A stretch of 64,000 bases of DNA from Cellulomonas_A sp047229345 (GCF_047229345.1 NZ_JBFTER010000003.1:25574-89573), one strand, 5' to 3'. Numbered from the stretch's first letter, positions 23,834 to 32,809 are shown. The notes: generated from the sequence alone by a model not told the origin. Translations and numbers: made by a program.

Positions 23834-24862
23834 ATGCGACTGGGTTACCACACGGGCTACTGGTCGGCGGGTCCGCCGCAGGGAGCGCAGGAGGCGGTGC
23901 TCGCGGCCGAGCAGCTCGGGTTCGACTCGGTCTGGACCGCGGAGGCGTACGGGTCGGACGCCCTGACGCCGCTCGCCTGGTGGGGGGCCCGGACGTCGCG
24001 CATCCGGCTCGGCACCGCGATCGCGCAGATCTCGGCGCGCACCCCCACCGCGGCCGCGATGGCCGCCCTCACGCTCGACCACCTGTCCGGCGGGCGCTTC
24101 ACGCTCGGGCTCGGGGCGTCCGGGCCGCAGGTCGTCGAGGGCTGGTACGGCCAGCCGTACCCCCGCCCGCTGGCGCGCACGCGCGAGTACGTCGAGGTCG
24201 TCCGCCAGGTGCTCGCCCGGGAGGCGCCGGTGACGTACGACGGCGCGTTCTACCAGCTCCCGCTCCAGGGCGGCGCGGGGCTCGGCAAGGCGCTGCGCTC
24301 GACGGTGCACCCGCTGCGCGCCGACCTGCCGATCCACCTCGCGGCGGAGGGGCCCAAGAACGTCGCGCTGTCCGCCGAGATCGCGGACGGGTGGCTGCCG
24401 CTGTTCTACTCCCCGCGGATGGACGCGACCTACCGCGAGCTGCTCGCCGACGGCTTCGCGCGGCGCGGCGCGGGAGCGCGGCCCGTCGAGGAGTTCGAGG
24501 TGACGGCGACGGTGCCCGTGGTGCTGGACGACGACGTCGAGCGCGCGGCCGACCATGTCCGGCCGTTCATCGCGCTGTACGCGGGCGGCATGGGCGCCAA
24601 GGGCGCGAACTTCCACCGCGACGTGCTGGACCGGCTCGGGTACGCGGACGCGTGCGACGAGATCCAGGCGCACTTCCTCGCCGGCGACCGCGCGCGTGCG
24701 ACGGCGGCCGTGCCGCTCGAGCTCGTGCAGGACGTCGCGCTCGTCGGGCCGGCGGCGGAGATCCGGGGCCGGCTCCCGTCGTGGCGGAGCACCGCGATCA
24801 CCACCCTGCTCGTGCAGGCGGACCCGCGCTCGCTCCCGCAGGTCGCCGCGCTGCTCGCCTGA
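23834..24862 (+). CDS. LLM-class F420-dependent oxidoreductase, Rv3520c family
   Basis: The 342-aa luciferase-like protein matches the Rv3520c group of F420-linked oxidoreductases. Characteristic blocks are GYWSAGPPQ (residues ~7-15), GSDALTPLAWWGARTSRIRLGTA in pieces (40-62), TLDHLSGGRFTLGLGASGPQVVEGWYG (79-105), and AEGPKNVALSAEIADGWLPLFYSP (171-194). It sits between two sulfur operons. FMNH2-dependent desulfonating enzymes such as SsuD are also LLM proteins, but the motifs favour the F420 family. Start: ATG after GAGGGCGCG. The natural substrate is unknown. Confidence 0.85.
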   Translation: MRLGYHTGYWSAGPPQGAQEAVLAAEQLGFDSVWTAEAYGSDALTPLAWWGARTSRIRLGTAIAQISARTPTAAAMAALTLDHLSGGRFTLGLGASGPQVVEGWYGQPYPRPLARTREYVEVVRQVLAREAPVTYDGAFYQLPLQGGAGLGKALRSTVHPLRADLPIHLAAEGPKNVALSAEIADGWLPLFYSPRMDATYRELLADGFARRGAGARPVEEFEVTATVPVVLDDDVERAADHVRPFIALYAGGMGAKGANFHRDVLDRLGYADACDEIQAHFLAGDRARATAAVPLELVQDVALVGPAAEIRGRLPSWRSTAITTLLVQADPRSLPQVAALLA

Positions 24863-24924
24863 CCGCGGGCCCCTCGCGACGCCACCCGGGCGGGTGACGT
24901 CGGCAGCGGCATGCCCGGACCGGG

Positions 24925-24954
24925 TTGGCCGCGGGCCCCCAGGGGCGCTACTGT
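24925..24954 (+). promoter_or_regulatory. putative promoter of ssu-type operon
   Basis: TTGGCC (24925-24930) and TACTGT (24949-24954), spaced 18 bp, would start transcription near 24961, exactly at the first inverted repeat. Confidence 0.5.
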
Positions 24955-24960
24955 CGGCCC

Positions 24961-25000
24961 GTTCCCACTGTGTGGGAACCGCGTCCCAGAATGTGGACGC
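24961..25000 (+). promoter_or_regulatory. two tandem inverted repeats, likely sulfur-regulator operator
   Basis: The first is perfect: GTTCCCAC-TGT-GTGGGAAC (24961-24979). The second, centred 20 bp further, is GCGTCC-N8-GGACGC (24981-25000) with a degenerate CCCA...TGTGG core. They cover the predicted transcription start of the sulfonate operon. Confidence 0.6.
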
Positions 25001-25027
25001 ACTCCGACGGCGACGAGAGGCAGGCCC

Positions 25028-25120
25028 ATGGCGCAGCGCACCGTGCCGGTCGCGTCGCACGTCGCCGCGCCGAGCTGTCGCGCCTGCTGTTGTCCGCAGC
25101 CGCACCGCAGCCGCGCCTGA
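25028..25120 (+). CDS. cysteine-rich leader peptide upstream of ssu-acs-metY operon
   Basis: A 30-codon ORF begins with ATG after AGAGG. It holds CRACCC at residues 17-22, that is four Cys codons in six, three consecutive. The next gene starts 140 nt later. This repeats the design seen ahead of cysK: promoter with inverted repeat, Cys-codon leader, hairpin, sulfur genes. The two leader peptides share no other similarity, as expected if only the codons matter. Confidence 0.72.
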   Translation: MAQRTVPVASHVAAPSCRACCCPQPHRSRA

Positions 25121-25143
25121 CGGGTCCGCCCGCCCAGACCCTC

Positions 25144-25158
25144 CCGGTCACCGACCGG
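25144..25158 (+). promoter_or_regulatory. small hairpin after leader ORF
   Basis: CCGGTC-ACC-GACCGG forms a 6-bp stem 23 nt after the leader stop. It is weaker than the cysK one but similarly placed. Other foldings of the 140-nt leader are likely. Confidence 0.35.
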
Positions 25159-25260
25159 ACGCGCCCGCCGGTGCACCACACCCCGCAGCTGCCCAGCACG
25201 CGTGCACCCGGCCGGTCCCAGGCCGCCCCGGAGCCCGTGCCCGACTCCCCCAGGACGGCC

Positions 25261-26115
<855 letters not shown>

Positions 26116-26170
26116 GCCTCCGCTCCCCACCCGCGCCGTCCCCCACGGCTCACCACCCGAGAGAGAGACC

Positions 26171-27220
26171 ATGAACATCCGTACCGCACTGCCCGCCGCC
26201 GCCCTCGTCACCGTGCTGGCCACGAGCGTGCTGAGCGGCTGCGTCGCGGGCGAGGGTGCCGCCGCCGAGCCCGACGACGCGGGCACGCCGGCCGCCGACG
26301 CCGGCTGGAGCGACACCGAGCTCACCCTCGACTTCGCGACCTACAACCCGCTGAGCCTCGTGATCAAGGAGCAGGGCTGGATCGAGGAGACCCTCGGCGA
26401 CGACGTGACCGTCACCTGGGTCCAGTCGGCCGGTTCCAACAAGGCCAACGAGGCGCTGCGTGCGGGTGCCGTCGACGTCGGCTCGACCGCCGGCTCCGCG
26501 GCGCTGCTCGCCCGCGCGAACGGCTCGCCGATCAAGGTCATCGACATCTACTCCCAGCCGGAGTGGGCGGCGATCGTCGTGCCCGCGGGCTCCGACATCA
26601 CCGACGTGAAGCAGCTCGCGGGGAAGTCGGTCGCCGCGACCAAGGGCACGGACCCGTACTTCTTCCTGCTCCAGGCGCTCGAGGAGGCCGGCGTCCCGCT
26701 CGCCGACGTCGAGGTGCAGAACCTTCAGCACGCCGACGGCAAGGCCGCGCTCGAGAACGGCAGCGTCCAGGCGTGGTCCGGGCTCGACCCGCTCATGGCC
26801 GCGAGCGAGGCGACCGCGGGCTCGACGCTGATCTACCGCAACATCGACTTCAACACCTACGGCTTCCTCAACGCGACCGAGGAGTTCCTCACCGAGAACC
26901 CCGACCTCGCGCAGGTCGTCGTCGACGCGTACGAGAAGGCGCGCGCGTGGGCCGAGGAGAACCCCGAGGAGGTCGCCGCGATCCTCGCCGAGGTCGCCGC
27001 GATCGACCCGGCCGTCGCCACGACGGTCATCACCGAGCGCACCAACCTCGCCGTCGACCCGGTCCCGGGCGACGCGCAGCGCGAGGTGCTCGAGGTCGTC
27101 GGCCCGATCTTCGTCGAGTCCGGCGACGTCGCGAGCCAGGACGCCATCGACGACGCGCTCGAGGCGCTCCTGGAGCCCGCGTTCGCCGAGAAGGCCGACC
27201 CCAGCACGATCGCGGACTGA
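26171..27220 (+). CDS. ssuA: aliphatic sulfonate ABC transporter substrate-binding lipoprotein
   Basis: The 349-aa protein is an SsuA/TauA-like binding protein. It is a lipoprotein: lipobox VLSGC with the modified cysteine at residue 24. Binding-domain features are LDFATYNPLSLVIKEQGWIEE (near residue 48), VQSAGSNKANEALRAGAVDVGSTAG in pieces (near 80-105), and KQLAGKSVAATKGTDPYFFLLQAL (near 145). Acidic spacer after the lipobox. Sulfonate is inferred from the family and from neighbours acs, metY and the Cys leader; nitrate or another ligand is possible. Confidence 0.85.
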   Translation: MNIRTALPAAALVTVLATSVLSGCVAGEGAAAEPDDAGTPAADAGWSDTELTLDFATYNPLSLVIKEQGWIEETLGDDVTVTWVQSAGSNKANEALRAGAVDVGSTAGSAALLARANGSPIKVIDIYSQPEWAAIVVPAGSDITDVKQLAGKSVAATKGTDPYFFLLQALEEAGVPLADVEVQNLQHADGKAALENGSVQAWSGLDPLMAASEATAGSTLIYRNIDFNTYGFLNATEEFLTENPDLAQVVVDAYEKARAWAEENPEEVAAILAEVAAIDPAVATTVITERTNLAVDPVPGDAQREVLEVVGPIFVESGDVASQDAIDDALEALLEPAFAEKADPSTIAD

Positions 27221-27226
27221 CCGCCG

Positions 27227-27267
27227 GAGCCGTCCCTGCGCCGCCCGGCGCGGCGCGGGGACGGCTC
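27227..27267 (+). terminator. intra-operon hairpin after ssuA
   Basis: An 18-bp stem (27227-27244 / 27250-27267, one G-U pair) with loop CCGGC starts 6 nt after the binding-protein stop. No T-run. It may protect the ssuAB mRNA or lower expression of the downstream permease. Confidence 0.7.
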
Positions 27268-27329
27268 ACCTCGCGACCCCCGGGCCGCACACCGCGCACG
27301 ACTCCGCACCCGCACCACCTGGAGCACTC

Positions 27330-28334
27330 ATGACGATCCCTGGCAGCCTCGGGGCCGGACCGGTGACCGACGACGAGGGCCGGCGCCGCGAGGGCGTCGA
27401 CCCCGCCACGTCGTCCCCGGCCTCGTCGCCCCCGGCGTCGTCCCCGGCCACGGACGCGCCCGGCCCGGACGCCGCCGCGCAGGTGCGCCCGGGCACCGGC
27501 GTCGCCGGACCGGTCGGCTCCGGCACCGCGGTCACCCTCGCGGGCGGCTCCCGGGTGCGCGAGCACCGCCGTCCGGCGCTCTCGCGTGCCTGGGTGCGCG
27601 CCGGCCTCGGTGCGGTGCTGCCGCTCGCGCTGCTCGGCGTCTGGCACGCCGTGACCGCGGCAGGGCTCGTCCCCGCCTACCAGCTCCCGGCGCCCGCCTC
27701 GGTGTGGACCGCGGCGGTCGACCTCGCCGAGCGGGGACAGCTCGGGCAGTTCGTCGCGATCTCCACGCAGCGTGTGCTGCTCGGCTTCGTGATCGGAGGC
27801 AGCCTCGGCCTCCTGGTCGGCGCCCTCGTCGGGCTCTCCCGCGTCGCGAGCGCGCTCCTCGCCCCGACGATCGGCGCGGTGCGCGCGGTGCCGTCGCTCG
27901 CGTGGATCCCGCTTCTGATCCTCTGGATGAAGATCGGCGAGGAGTCCAAGATCACGCTCATCGCGATCGGGGCGTTCTTCCCGGTCTACACGACCGTCGC
28001 CGCCGCGCTGCGCCACGTCGACCCGCACCTCGTCGAGGTCGGGCGCGCGTACGGCCTGCGCGCCGTCTCGCTCTTCAGCCGCGTGCAGCTGCCCGCGGTG
28101 CTGCCCTCGATGGTCTCGGGCCTGCGCCTCGCGCTCGCGCAGTCGTGGCTCTTCCTCGTCGCCGCGGAGCTCATCGCGTCGTCGATGGGGCTCGGGTTCC
28201 TGCTCATGGACTCGGGTCAGAACGGCCGCATCGACCGGCTCCTGCTCGCGATCGTCCTGCTCGCCCTGCTCGGGAAGATCACCGACTCGCTGATCGGCCT
28301 CGCCGAGAAGCACCTGCTCCGGAGGTGGTCGTGA
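27330..28334 (+). CDS. ssuC: aliphatic sulfonate/nitrate-type ABC transporter permease
   Basis: The 334-aa membrane permease is of the SsuC/TauC type. A ~75-residue Ala/Pro/Ser-rich cytoplasmic tail precedes the first membrane span (LGAVLPLALLGVWHAVTAAG). The EAA loop reads RAYGLRAVSLFSRVQLPAVLPSM around residues 237-259. The QLPAPASVWTA segment is standard for this family. The unusual length comes from the N-terminal tail. An ATG start at 27330 has GGAG upstream. Its TGA overlaps the acs GTG. Confidence 0.88.
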   Translation: MTIPGSLGAGPVTDDEGRRREGVDPATSSPASSPPASSPATDAPGPDAAAQVRPGTGVAGPVGSGTAVTLAGGSRVREHRRPALSRAWVRAGLGAVLPLALLGVWHAVTAAGLVPAYQLPAPASVWTAAVDLAERGQLGQFVAISTQRVLLGFVIGGSLGLLVGALVGLSRVASALLAPTIGAVRAVPSLAWIPLLILWMKIGEESKITLIAIGAFFPVYTTVAAALRHVDPHLVEVGRAYGLRAVSLFSRVQLPAVLPSMVSGLRLALAQSWLFLVAAELIASSMGLGFLLMDSGQNGRIDRLLLAIVLLALLGKITDSLIGLAEKHLLRRWS

Positions 28335-30436
28335 CGACCGGCACCGTGACCACGCACGCGCGCGAGCGCTCCTACCCGGCACCGGCCGCGTTCTCCGCGC
28401 GGGCCCAGGTCGGCCCGGCCGAGCACGCGCGGCTCGCCGCCGCTGCCGACGCCGACCCCGTCGCGTTCTGGGAGGACGCCGCCCGGCGGCTGCAGTGGGA
28501 CACCCCCTGGCACACCGCGCACGCGTGGTCGCCCGCGGTCCCCACGAGCGACGACCCGGACGCGCCGCTGAGCGTCCCCGAGGCGCGCTGGTTCCTCGGC
28601 GGGACGCTCAACGTCGCGGTGAGCTGCGTCGACCGGCACGTCGCCGCGGGCCGGGGCGACAAGGTCGCGCTGTTCTTCGAGGGCGAGCCGGGCGACCGCC
28701 GGGCCGTCACCTACGCCGAGCTGCAGCGCGAGGTGGCCCGCGCGGCGAACGCGCTCACGGCGCTCGGCGTCGGGAAGGGCGACCGGGTCGTCGTCTACCT
28801 GCCGGTGCTCGTCGAGACCGTCGTCGTGACGCTCGCGATCGCCCGGATCGGCGCCGTCCACTCGCTCGTGTTCGGCGGCTTCTCCGCCGAGGCCGTGCGG
28901 TTCCGGCTCCAGGACACCGGCGCGAAGCTGCTCGTGACGTCGGACGGCCAGTTCCGCCGCGGCGTCGCGACGCCGACCAAGGCGACCGCGGACCAGGCGG
29001 CCGCGGGCCTCGACGCGCTCGAGCACGTGCTCGTGGTCCGCCGCACGGGCGACGCGACGCCCGACGTGCCGTGGACCGAGGGCCGCGACGTCTGGTGGCA
29101 CGACGTCGTCGGCGCCGCGAGCGACGTGCACGAACCCGAGTCGTTCGACTCGGAGACGCCGCTGTTCATCATCTACACGTCCGGCACGACCGGGCGGCCC
29201 AAGGGCCTGGTGCACACCGCGGGCGGCTACCTCACGCAGGCGTCGTGGTCGCACTGGCTGCACTTCGACGCGCGCGACGACGACGTGCACTGGTGCACCG
29301 CCGACCTCGCCTGGGTCACCGCGCACACGTACGAGATCTACGGCCCGCTCTCGAACGGCCTGACCCAGGTGATCTACGAGGGCGTCCCGAACGCCCCGCA
29401 CCAGGAGCGTCACCTCGAGATCATCGAGCGGTACGGCGTGACGGTCTACTACACCGCACCGACCCTCATCCGGACCTTCATGACGTGGTTCGGCGACGAC
29501 CTGCCCGGCGGGCACGACCTGTCGTCGATCCGGCTGCTCGGGAGCGTCGGCGAGGCGATCAACCCCGAGGCGTGGGCGTGGTTCCACCGCAACCTCGGCC
29601 GCGGCGAGGCGCCGGTCGTCGACACGTGGTGGCAGTCCGAGACGGGCGCGGCGATCATCGCGCCCGTGCCCGGGGTCTCGACGCTCAAGCCCGGTTCCGC
29701 GACGCGGCCGTCGCTCGGGGTCTCCGCGCGCGTGGTCGACGAGGCGGGCGAGCGCACCGCCCCGGGCGAGCAGGGGTTCCTCGTGCTCGACCGGACGTGG
29801 CCGGGGATGGCGCGGACCATCTGGGGCGACCCCGAGCGGTACCGCGACGCGTACTGGTCCCGGTACGCCGCGCAGGGCTGGTTCTTCGCGGGCGACGGCG
29901 CGCGGTACGACGAGGACGGCGACATCTGGCTGCTCGGGCGCGTCGACGAGGCGATCAACGTCTCGGGGCACCTGCTCTCGACGATCGAGATCGAGTCGGC
30001 GCTCGTCGCACACCCCGCCGTCGGCGAGGCGGGCGTCACGGGCGTGCACGACGCGCTCACCGGGCAGGGCATCGCGGCGTTCGTCGTGCCGACGAGCCCG
30101 CCCGGTCCGGTCGAGGACGTCGCGGCGTGGCAGGCGGCGGCAGCGGCGCTGCGCGACGAGCTCCGGACGCACGTCGCGACGGCCATCGGCCCGATCGCCA
30201 AGCCGCACGACGTCGTCGTCGTCCCGGAGGTGCCCAAGACCCGCTCGGGCAAGATCCTGCGCCGCCTGCTCGCGCAGCTGCGCGACGGGGAGACGCTCGG
30301 CGACACCACGTCGCTGCAGAACCCGTGGGCCGTCGAGGACATCGCCCGGATCCTGGGTACCGTGCAGCCGGGCACGCCGGCCGCCGACGTGACCCGCCCC
30401 CGCACGACCGAGGCCGAGGAGGCCCGCACCGCATGA
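28331..30436 (+). CDS. acs: acetyl-CoA synthetase (AMP-forming)
   Basis: The 701-aa enzyme is an acetyl-CoA synthetase. YTSGTTGRPKGLVH lies near residue 281. VDTWWQSETGA near 430 keeps the Trp that closes the acetate pocket, so acetate is the likely substrate. The regulatory lysine is K641 in RSGKILRRLL, a known acetylation site in the family. The start is GTG 28331, with GGAGG 5 nt before it and an overlap with the permease stop (GTGA). It is odd to find acs between a sulfonate transporter and metY; it may supply acetyl-CoA for O-acetylhomoserine and O-acetylserine. The 40-residue C-terminal extension is Thr/Ala-rich. Confidence 0.92.
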   Translation: MTTGTVTTHARERSYPAPAAFSARAQVGPAEHARLAAAADADPVAFWEDAARRLQWDTPWHTAHAWSPAVPTSDDPDAPLSVPEARWFLGGTLNVAVSCVDRHVAAGRGDKVALFFEGEPGDRRAVTYAELQREVARAANALTALGVGKGDRVVVYLPVLVETVVVTLAIARIGAVHSLVFGGFSAEAVRFRLQDTGAKLLVTSDGQFRRGVATPTKATADQAAAGLDALEHVLVVRRTGDATPDVPWTEGRDVWWHDVVGAASDVHEPESFDSETPLFIIYTSGTTGRPKGLVHTAGGYLTQASWSHWLHFDARDDDVHWCTADLAWVTAHTYEIYGPLSNGLTQVIYEGVPNAPHQERHLEIIERYGVTVYYTAPTLIRTFMTWFGDDLPGGHDLSSIRLLGSVGEAINPEAWAWFHRNLGRGEAPVVDTWWQSETGAAIIAPVPGVSTLKPGSATRPSLGVSARVVDEAGERTAPGEQGFLVLDRTWPGMARTIWGDPERYRDAYWSRYAAQGWFFAGDGARYDEDGDIWLLGRVDEAINVSGHLLSTIEIESALVAHPAVGEAGVTGVHDALTGQGIAAFVVPTSPPGPVEDVAAWQAAAAALRDELRTHVATAIGPIAKPHDVVVVPEVPKTRSGKILRRLLAQLRDGETLGDTTSLQNPWAVEDIARILGTVQPGTPAADVTRPRTTEAEEARTA

Positions 30437-31743
30437 CCGACCACCGTTTCGGCTTCCGTACGCGTGCGCTGCACGCCGGGGCCATCCCCGACGCCGCCAC
30501 CGGCGCGCGCGCCGTGCCGATCTACCAGTCGACGTCGTTCGTCTTCCAGGACACGACCGACGCCGCCACGCTGTTCGCGCTGCAGAAGTACGGCAACATC
30601 TACTCGCGGATCGGCAACCCGACCGTCGCCGCGTTCGAGGAGCGCATCGCCTCGCTCGAGGGCGGGATCGGCGCCGTGGCGACCGCGTCCGGCATGGCCG
30701 CCGAGTTCATCGTGTTCGCGGCGCTCGTCGGTGCGGGCGACCACGTCGTCGCGGCGGCGCAGCTCTACGGCGGCACCGTCACGCAGCTCGACGTGACGCT
30801 GCGGCGGTTCGGCGTCGAGACGACGTTCGTGCCCGGCAGCGACCCCGCCGACTTCGCCGCGGCGATCCGGCCCGAGACCAAGGTCGTGTACGTCGAGTCG
30901 ATCGCGAACCCGTCGGGCGAGATCGCCGACCTCGCGGGGCTCGCCGAGGTCGCGCACGCCGCCGGCGTCCCCCTCGTCGTGGACTCGACGCTCGCGACCC
31001 CGTACCTCCTCCGGCCGATCGAGCACGGCGCCGACATCGTCATCCACTCCGCGACGAAGTTCCTCGGCGGGCACGGCACGACGCTCGGCGGCGTCGTCGT
31101 CGAGTCGGGCACGTTCGACTGGGGCAACGGGCGCTTCCCGCAGATGACCGAGCCCGTGCCGTCGTACGGCGGCGTGAGCTGGTGGGAGAACTTCGGCGAG
31201 TACGGCTTCCTCACCAAGCTGCGCAGCGAGCAGCTGCGTGACATCGGCCCCGCGCTGTCCGCCCAGTCGGCGTTCCAGCTGCTGCAGGGCGTCGAGACCC
31301 TGCCGCAGCGCCTCGACGCGCACCTCGCGAACGCCCACGCGGTCGCCCGGTGGCTCGAGGAGGACCCGCGCGTGTCGTACGTGAGCTGGGCCGGGCTGCC
31401 GAGCCACCCGCACCACGAGCGCGCCGCGCGGTACCTCCCGCAGGGACCCGGCTCGGTCTTCGCGTTCGGGCTCGCGGCGACACCCGACCGCGACGGCCGC
31501 GAGGTCGGCCGCCGGTTCATCGAGGCACTCCAGCTCGCGAGCCACCTCGCGAACATCGGCGACGCCCGCACGCTCGTCATCCACCCCGCCTCCACGACGC
31601 ACCAGCAGCTGAGCGCGGAGCAGCTCGTCGCGGCCGGCATCCCCGCGGACCTCGTCCGGCTCAGCGTCGGCATCGAGGACGTCGAGGACATCCTGTGGGA
31701 CCTCGACCAGGCCCTCACCGAGGCGAGCGGAGCGACCCGATGA
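30433..31743 (+). CDS. metY: O-acetylhomoserine sulfhydrylase (aminocarboxypropyltransferase)
   Basis: This 436-aa PLP enzyme of the Cys/Met metabolism family adds sulfide to O-acetylhomoserine to give homocysteine. PLP lysine K209 is in HSATKFLGGHG. YSRIGNPT (near 56), PIYQSTSF (near 30) and the YGGVSWWENFGEYGF insert match MetY rather than cystathionine synthase. Its ATG overlaps the acs stop (ATGA) and its stop overlaps the next gene, so it is translated in a coupled operon. It supplies the methionine branch, while cysK/cysE upstream supply cysteine. Confidence 0.93.
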   Translation: MTDHRFGFRTRALHAGAIPDAATGARAVPIYQSTSFVFQDTTDAATLFALQKYGNIYSRIGNPTVAAFEERIASLEGGIGAVATASGMAAEFIVFAALVGAGDHVVAAAQLYGGTVTQLDVTLRRFGVETTFVPGSDPADFAAAIRPETKVVYVESIANPSGEIADLAGLAEVAHAAGVPLVVDSTLATPYLLRPIEHGADIVIHSATKFLGGHGTTLGGVVVESGTFDWGNGRFPQMTEPVPSYGGVSWWENFGEYGFLTKLRSEQLRDIGPALSAQSAFQLLQGVETLPQRLDAHLANAHAVARWLEEDPRVSYVSWAGLPSHPHHERAARYLPQGPGSVFAFGLAATPDRDGREVGRRFIEALQLASHLANIGDARTLVIHPASTTHQQLSAEQLVAAGIPADLVRLSVGIEDVEDILWDLDQALTEASGATR

Positions 31744-32330
31744 GCACCGTCATCCCCCCGGTCGGCGGCGGCGACGCGTGCGCCGTGCCGACGCCTCCCG
31801 CGCCCGTGCCGTCGACCTCGGCCGAGCGCGACCCCGCGACCGCCGCGCCGGCCCGCACCTGGACCGGCCCGGGCGCCCAGGAGCGGCTCGCGCTGCTGCG
31901 GCGCACGCGCACGGTCGCGATCGTCGGGGCGTCGACCAACCCCGCGCGCGCGAGCTACTTCGTCTCGACCTACCTGCTGTCGAGCTCGCCGTACGAGGTG
32001 TACTTCGTCAACCCGCGCGCGAGCGAGATCCTCGGCCGGCCGGTCTACCCGTCGCTCGCGGCGCTGCCGGTCGTGCCCGACCTCGTCGACGTGTTCCGCC
32101 GTCACGACGACCTCCCGAGCGTGCTCGACGAGACGCTCGCGGTCGGCGCGAAGGCGCTGTGGCTCCAGCTGGGGTCGTGGCACGAGAACGTCGCACGCCG
32201 CGGCGAGGCGGCGGGCCTCCCGGTCGTCATGGACCGGTGCCTGAAGATCGAGCACGCGCGCTTCCACGGCGGCCTGCACCTCGCAGGCTTCGACACGGGC
32301 GTCATCAGCTCGCGGCGCGCCTCGTCCTGA
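31740..32330 (+). CDS. CoA-binding domain protein (YccU-like)
   Basis: The 196-aa protein has a single Rossmann-type CoA-binding domain from about residue 50: TRTVAIVGASTNPARASYFVSTYL, VYFVNPRASEILGRPVYPSLAALP and MDRCLKIEHARF. Similar small proteins are widespread, often beside metY in actinobacteria, with no defined function. The first ~45 residues are a Pro/Ala-rich tail. It is the last gene of the ssu-acs-metY operon. A role linked to acetyl-CoA from the neighbouring acs is possible but not shown. Confidence 0.88.
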   Translation: MSTVIPPVGGGDACAVPTPPAPVPSTSAERDPATAAPARTWTGPGAQERLALLRRTRTVAIVGASTNPARASYFVSTYLLSSSPYEVYFVNPRASEILGRPVYPSLAALPVVPDLVDVFRRHDDLPSVLDETLAVGAKALWLQLGSWHENVARRGEAAGLPVVMDRCLKIEHARFHGGLHLAGFDTGVISSRRASS

Positions 32331-32430
32331 CGCCGGCGCGGACCGCCCGTGCAGGCCGGTCCCGCGGCGCTCAGGGCTGCGACCCGCGGCACCTGCACGT
32401 CCCGGCGAGGCCCCGCACCCCCCGACGACC

Positions 32431-32459
32431 GACGCCCGTGCCGCACCGGCGCGGGCGTC
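32431..32459. terminator. bidirectional terminator hairpin
   Basis: A 12-bp stem (32431-32442 / 32448-32459, one G-U) with loop GCACC lies between convergent genes. Its right arm overlaps the stop codon of the alkyltransferase-like gene. The 100 bp before it hold no gene. Confidence 0.65.
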
Positions 32460-32793
32460 AGTCGTCGTCGTCCGGGAACCAGATCGCCCGGCGCAGCGCG
32501 ACGCGCGTGCCGTCGGCCGTGAGCGGCGTGCCCTCGGCGCCGAGGTGGTCGAGCGCCCGCCGGGCCGCGTGCACGGGAGGTCGGCCCGCGGCGTTGACGA
32601 CGCGCCACCACGGGACGCCGCTCCCGGCGCGTGCGAGCACCTGACCGACCTGGCGCGGACCGCCGCGCGCGGTGCCGCCGGACGCCACGAGCTCGTCGGC
32701 CACGACCTCGGCGATCGTGCCGTACGTCATCGCCCGCCCGGCGGGGATCCGCTCGACGAGGTCGAGGACCGCCTCGAGGTACTCCTCGTCCAC
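32458..32793 (-). CDS. alkyltransferase-like (ATL) DNA repair protein
   Basis: The 111-aa protein is the DNA-binding domain of O6-alkylguanine-DNA alkyltransferases (RIPAGRAMTYGTIAEV at ~13-28; VGQVLARAG at ~49-57). The active-site PCHRV of true alkyltransferases is replaced by PWWRVV around residues 62-67. The acceptor cysteine is thus missing and a Trp stands in its place, the mark of ATL proteins, which bind alkylated bases and call nucleotide excision repair. Start: GTG after GGGAGG. It follows the SpoIIE-type phosphatase gene by 16 nt. Confidence 0.88.
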   Translation of the reverse strand: MDEEYLEAVLDLVERIPAGRAMTYGTIAEVVADELVASGGTARGGPRQVGQVLARAGSGVPWWRVVNAAGRPPVHAARRALDHLGAEGTPLTADGTRVALRRAIWFPDDDD

Positions 32794-32809
32794 CGTGCGC
32801 CTCCCGCGC

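Noticed and set aside
23834..24862. Assignment of the LLM protein as SsuD (FMNH2-dependent alkanesulfonate monooxygenase)
   Set aside because: The GYW, TPLAWWG, GASGPQVVEGWYG and AEGPKNVALSAEI blocks match the Rv3520c F420 family, so only the location supports SsuD.
28331..30436. Acs paralogue as a sulfoacetate- or sulfopropionate-CoA ligase
   Set aside because: The acetate-pocket Trp in VDTWWQSETG is retained, so acetate is the simpler substrate.
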